Part shown: one piece after another, positions 60,554 to 60,602 of the stretch
How positions within the stretch are numbered: position 1 is the first letter of the stretch
How the letters are laid out: each line of letters opens with the position of its first letter
From: Clostridiales bacterium
GTDB taxonomy: Bacteria; Bacillota; Clostridia; Oscillospirales; Oscillospiraceae
Length of the DNA: 60,602 nt
NCBI GenBank assembly: GCA_029265975.1
Contig: JAJUGN010000007.1
Span: 1 to 60,602, forward strand
Direction: 5' to 3'
Position numbers and translations under genes: made by a program
Notes under the pieces: generated by a model
Databases searched by the model: none
What the model saw: the letters and a program-made list of their open reading frames with translations, nothing else
Told to the model about the DNA's origin: nothing

Positions 60554-60602
60554 TGGAGCGGGCAACGAGATTCGAACTCGCTACCTCCACCTTGGCAAGG
60601 TG
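60554..60602 (-). tRNA. tRNA-Gly (GCC anticodon), 3' part, cut by window edge
   Basis: The minus strand reads through the anticodon arm CCTTGCCAAGG (anticodon GCC), a short variable region, the T arm GCGAGTTCGAATCTCGT and the acceptor strand GCCCGCTCCA with the CCA end encoded at 60556-60554. The 5' part lies beyond the window. Confidence 0.92.

Overview
The window looks like chromosome of an anaerobic Bacillota, most likely class Clostridia. GC content is moderately high. Shine-Dalgarno sites are strong and GGAGG-like, with some TTG and GTG starts. It carries a V/A-type ATPase operon, a clostridial-style [FeFe]-hydrogenase homologue, an FchA + FolD pair as found in acetogens and related anaerobes, an FMN-riboswitch riboflavin operon and a SigD-type flagellar promoter before a chemotaxis receptor. 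No species can be named from sequence alone. Layout: 1-6 kb has a PAP2 phosphatase, an unknown protein with a SANT/Myb-like C-terminus, an MBL hydrolase, a secreted four-repeat protein and two membrane-anchored unknowns. 6-12 kb has a hydantoinase/oxoprolinase protein, a chemotaxis receptor and an orphan peptide-type binding lipoprotein. 12-17.4 kb has divergent metal-response units: ChrB-like protein + MFS exporter on the minus strand, and csoR-copA-copZ on the plus strand. 17.4-23.7 kb has a MATE exporter, a hydrogenase homologue, a GGDEF-EAL protein behind a possible attenuator, and a GNAT enzyme. 24.0-32.6 kb is a nine-gene V-type ATPase operon in the order H/G-C-I-K-F-E-A-B-D. 32.8-34.5 kb holds tandem esterases, the first of which has lost catalytic residues. 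34.5-40.2 kb has a flavodoxin/ferredoxin protein and a seven-gene arsenic operon: arsR, permease, ferredoxin-DUF2703 fusion, thioredoxin, acr3, arsC and a C_GCAxxG_C_C protein. 40.4-50 kb has an MFS exporter, an aldo/keto reductase, ribD-ribE-ribBA-ribH under an FMN riboswitch, an aldehyde dehydrogenase, a second C_GCAxxG_C_C protein and a PfkB kinase. 50-54.7 kb has a diguanylate cyclase, a flavin reductase, fchA-folD, an unknown protein and a two-OB-fold SSB. 54.7-60.1 kb is an exopolysaccharide operon (polymerase/ligase, polyprenyl-phosphate sugar transferase, glycosyltransferase). The right edge carries the 3' part of a tRNA-Gly. Most unusual is a family of about 185-nt intergenic elements, five copies at 1-82, 3107-3292, 35550-35689, 48374-48561 and 60323-60511. 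Each full copy is a fixed series of four hairpins with CTGTC-type inverted ends. Three copies are bracketed by near-identical direct repeats of a hairpin that differs from locus to locus, as if the element duplicated the terminator-like hairpin it inserted beside. Other strong signals are a 44-bp near-perfect palindrome over the chrB-like promoter that pushes the true start to a probable CTG codon, a FolD lacking cyclohydrolase residues beside FchA, an ArsR operator sequence duplicated 41 bp apart, and a probable ATT start for the diguanylate cyclase.
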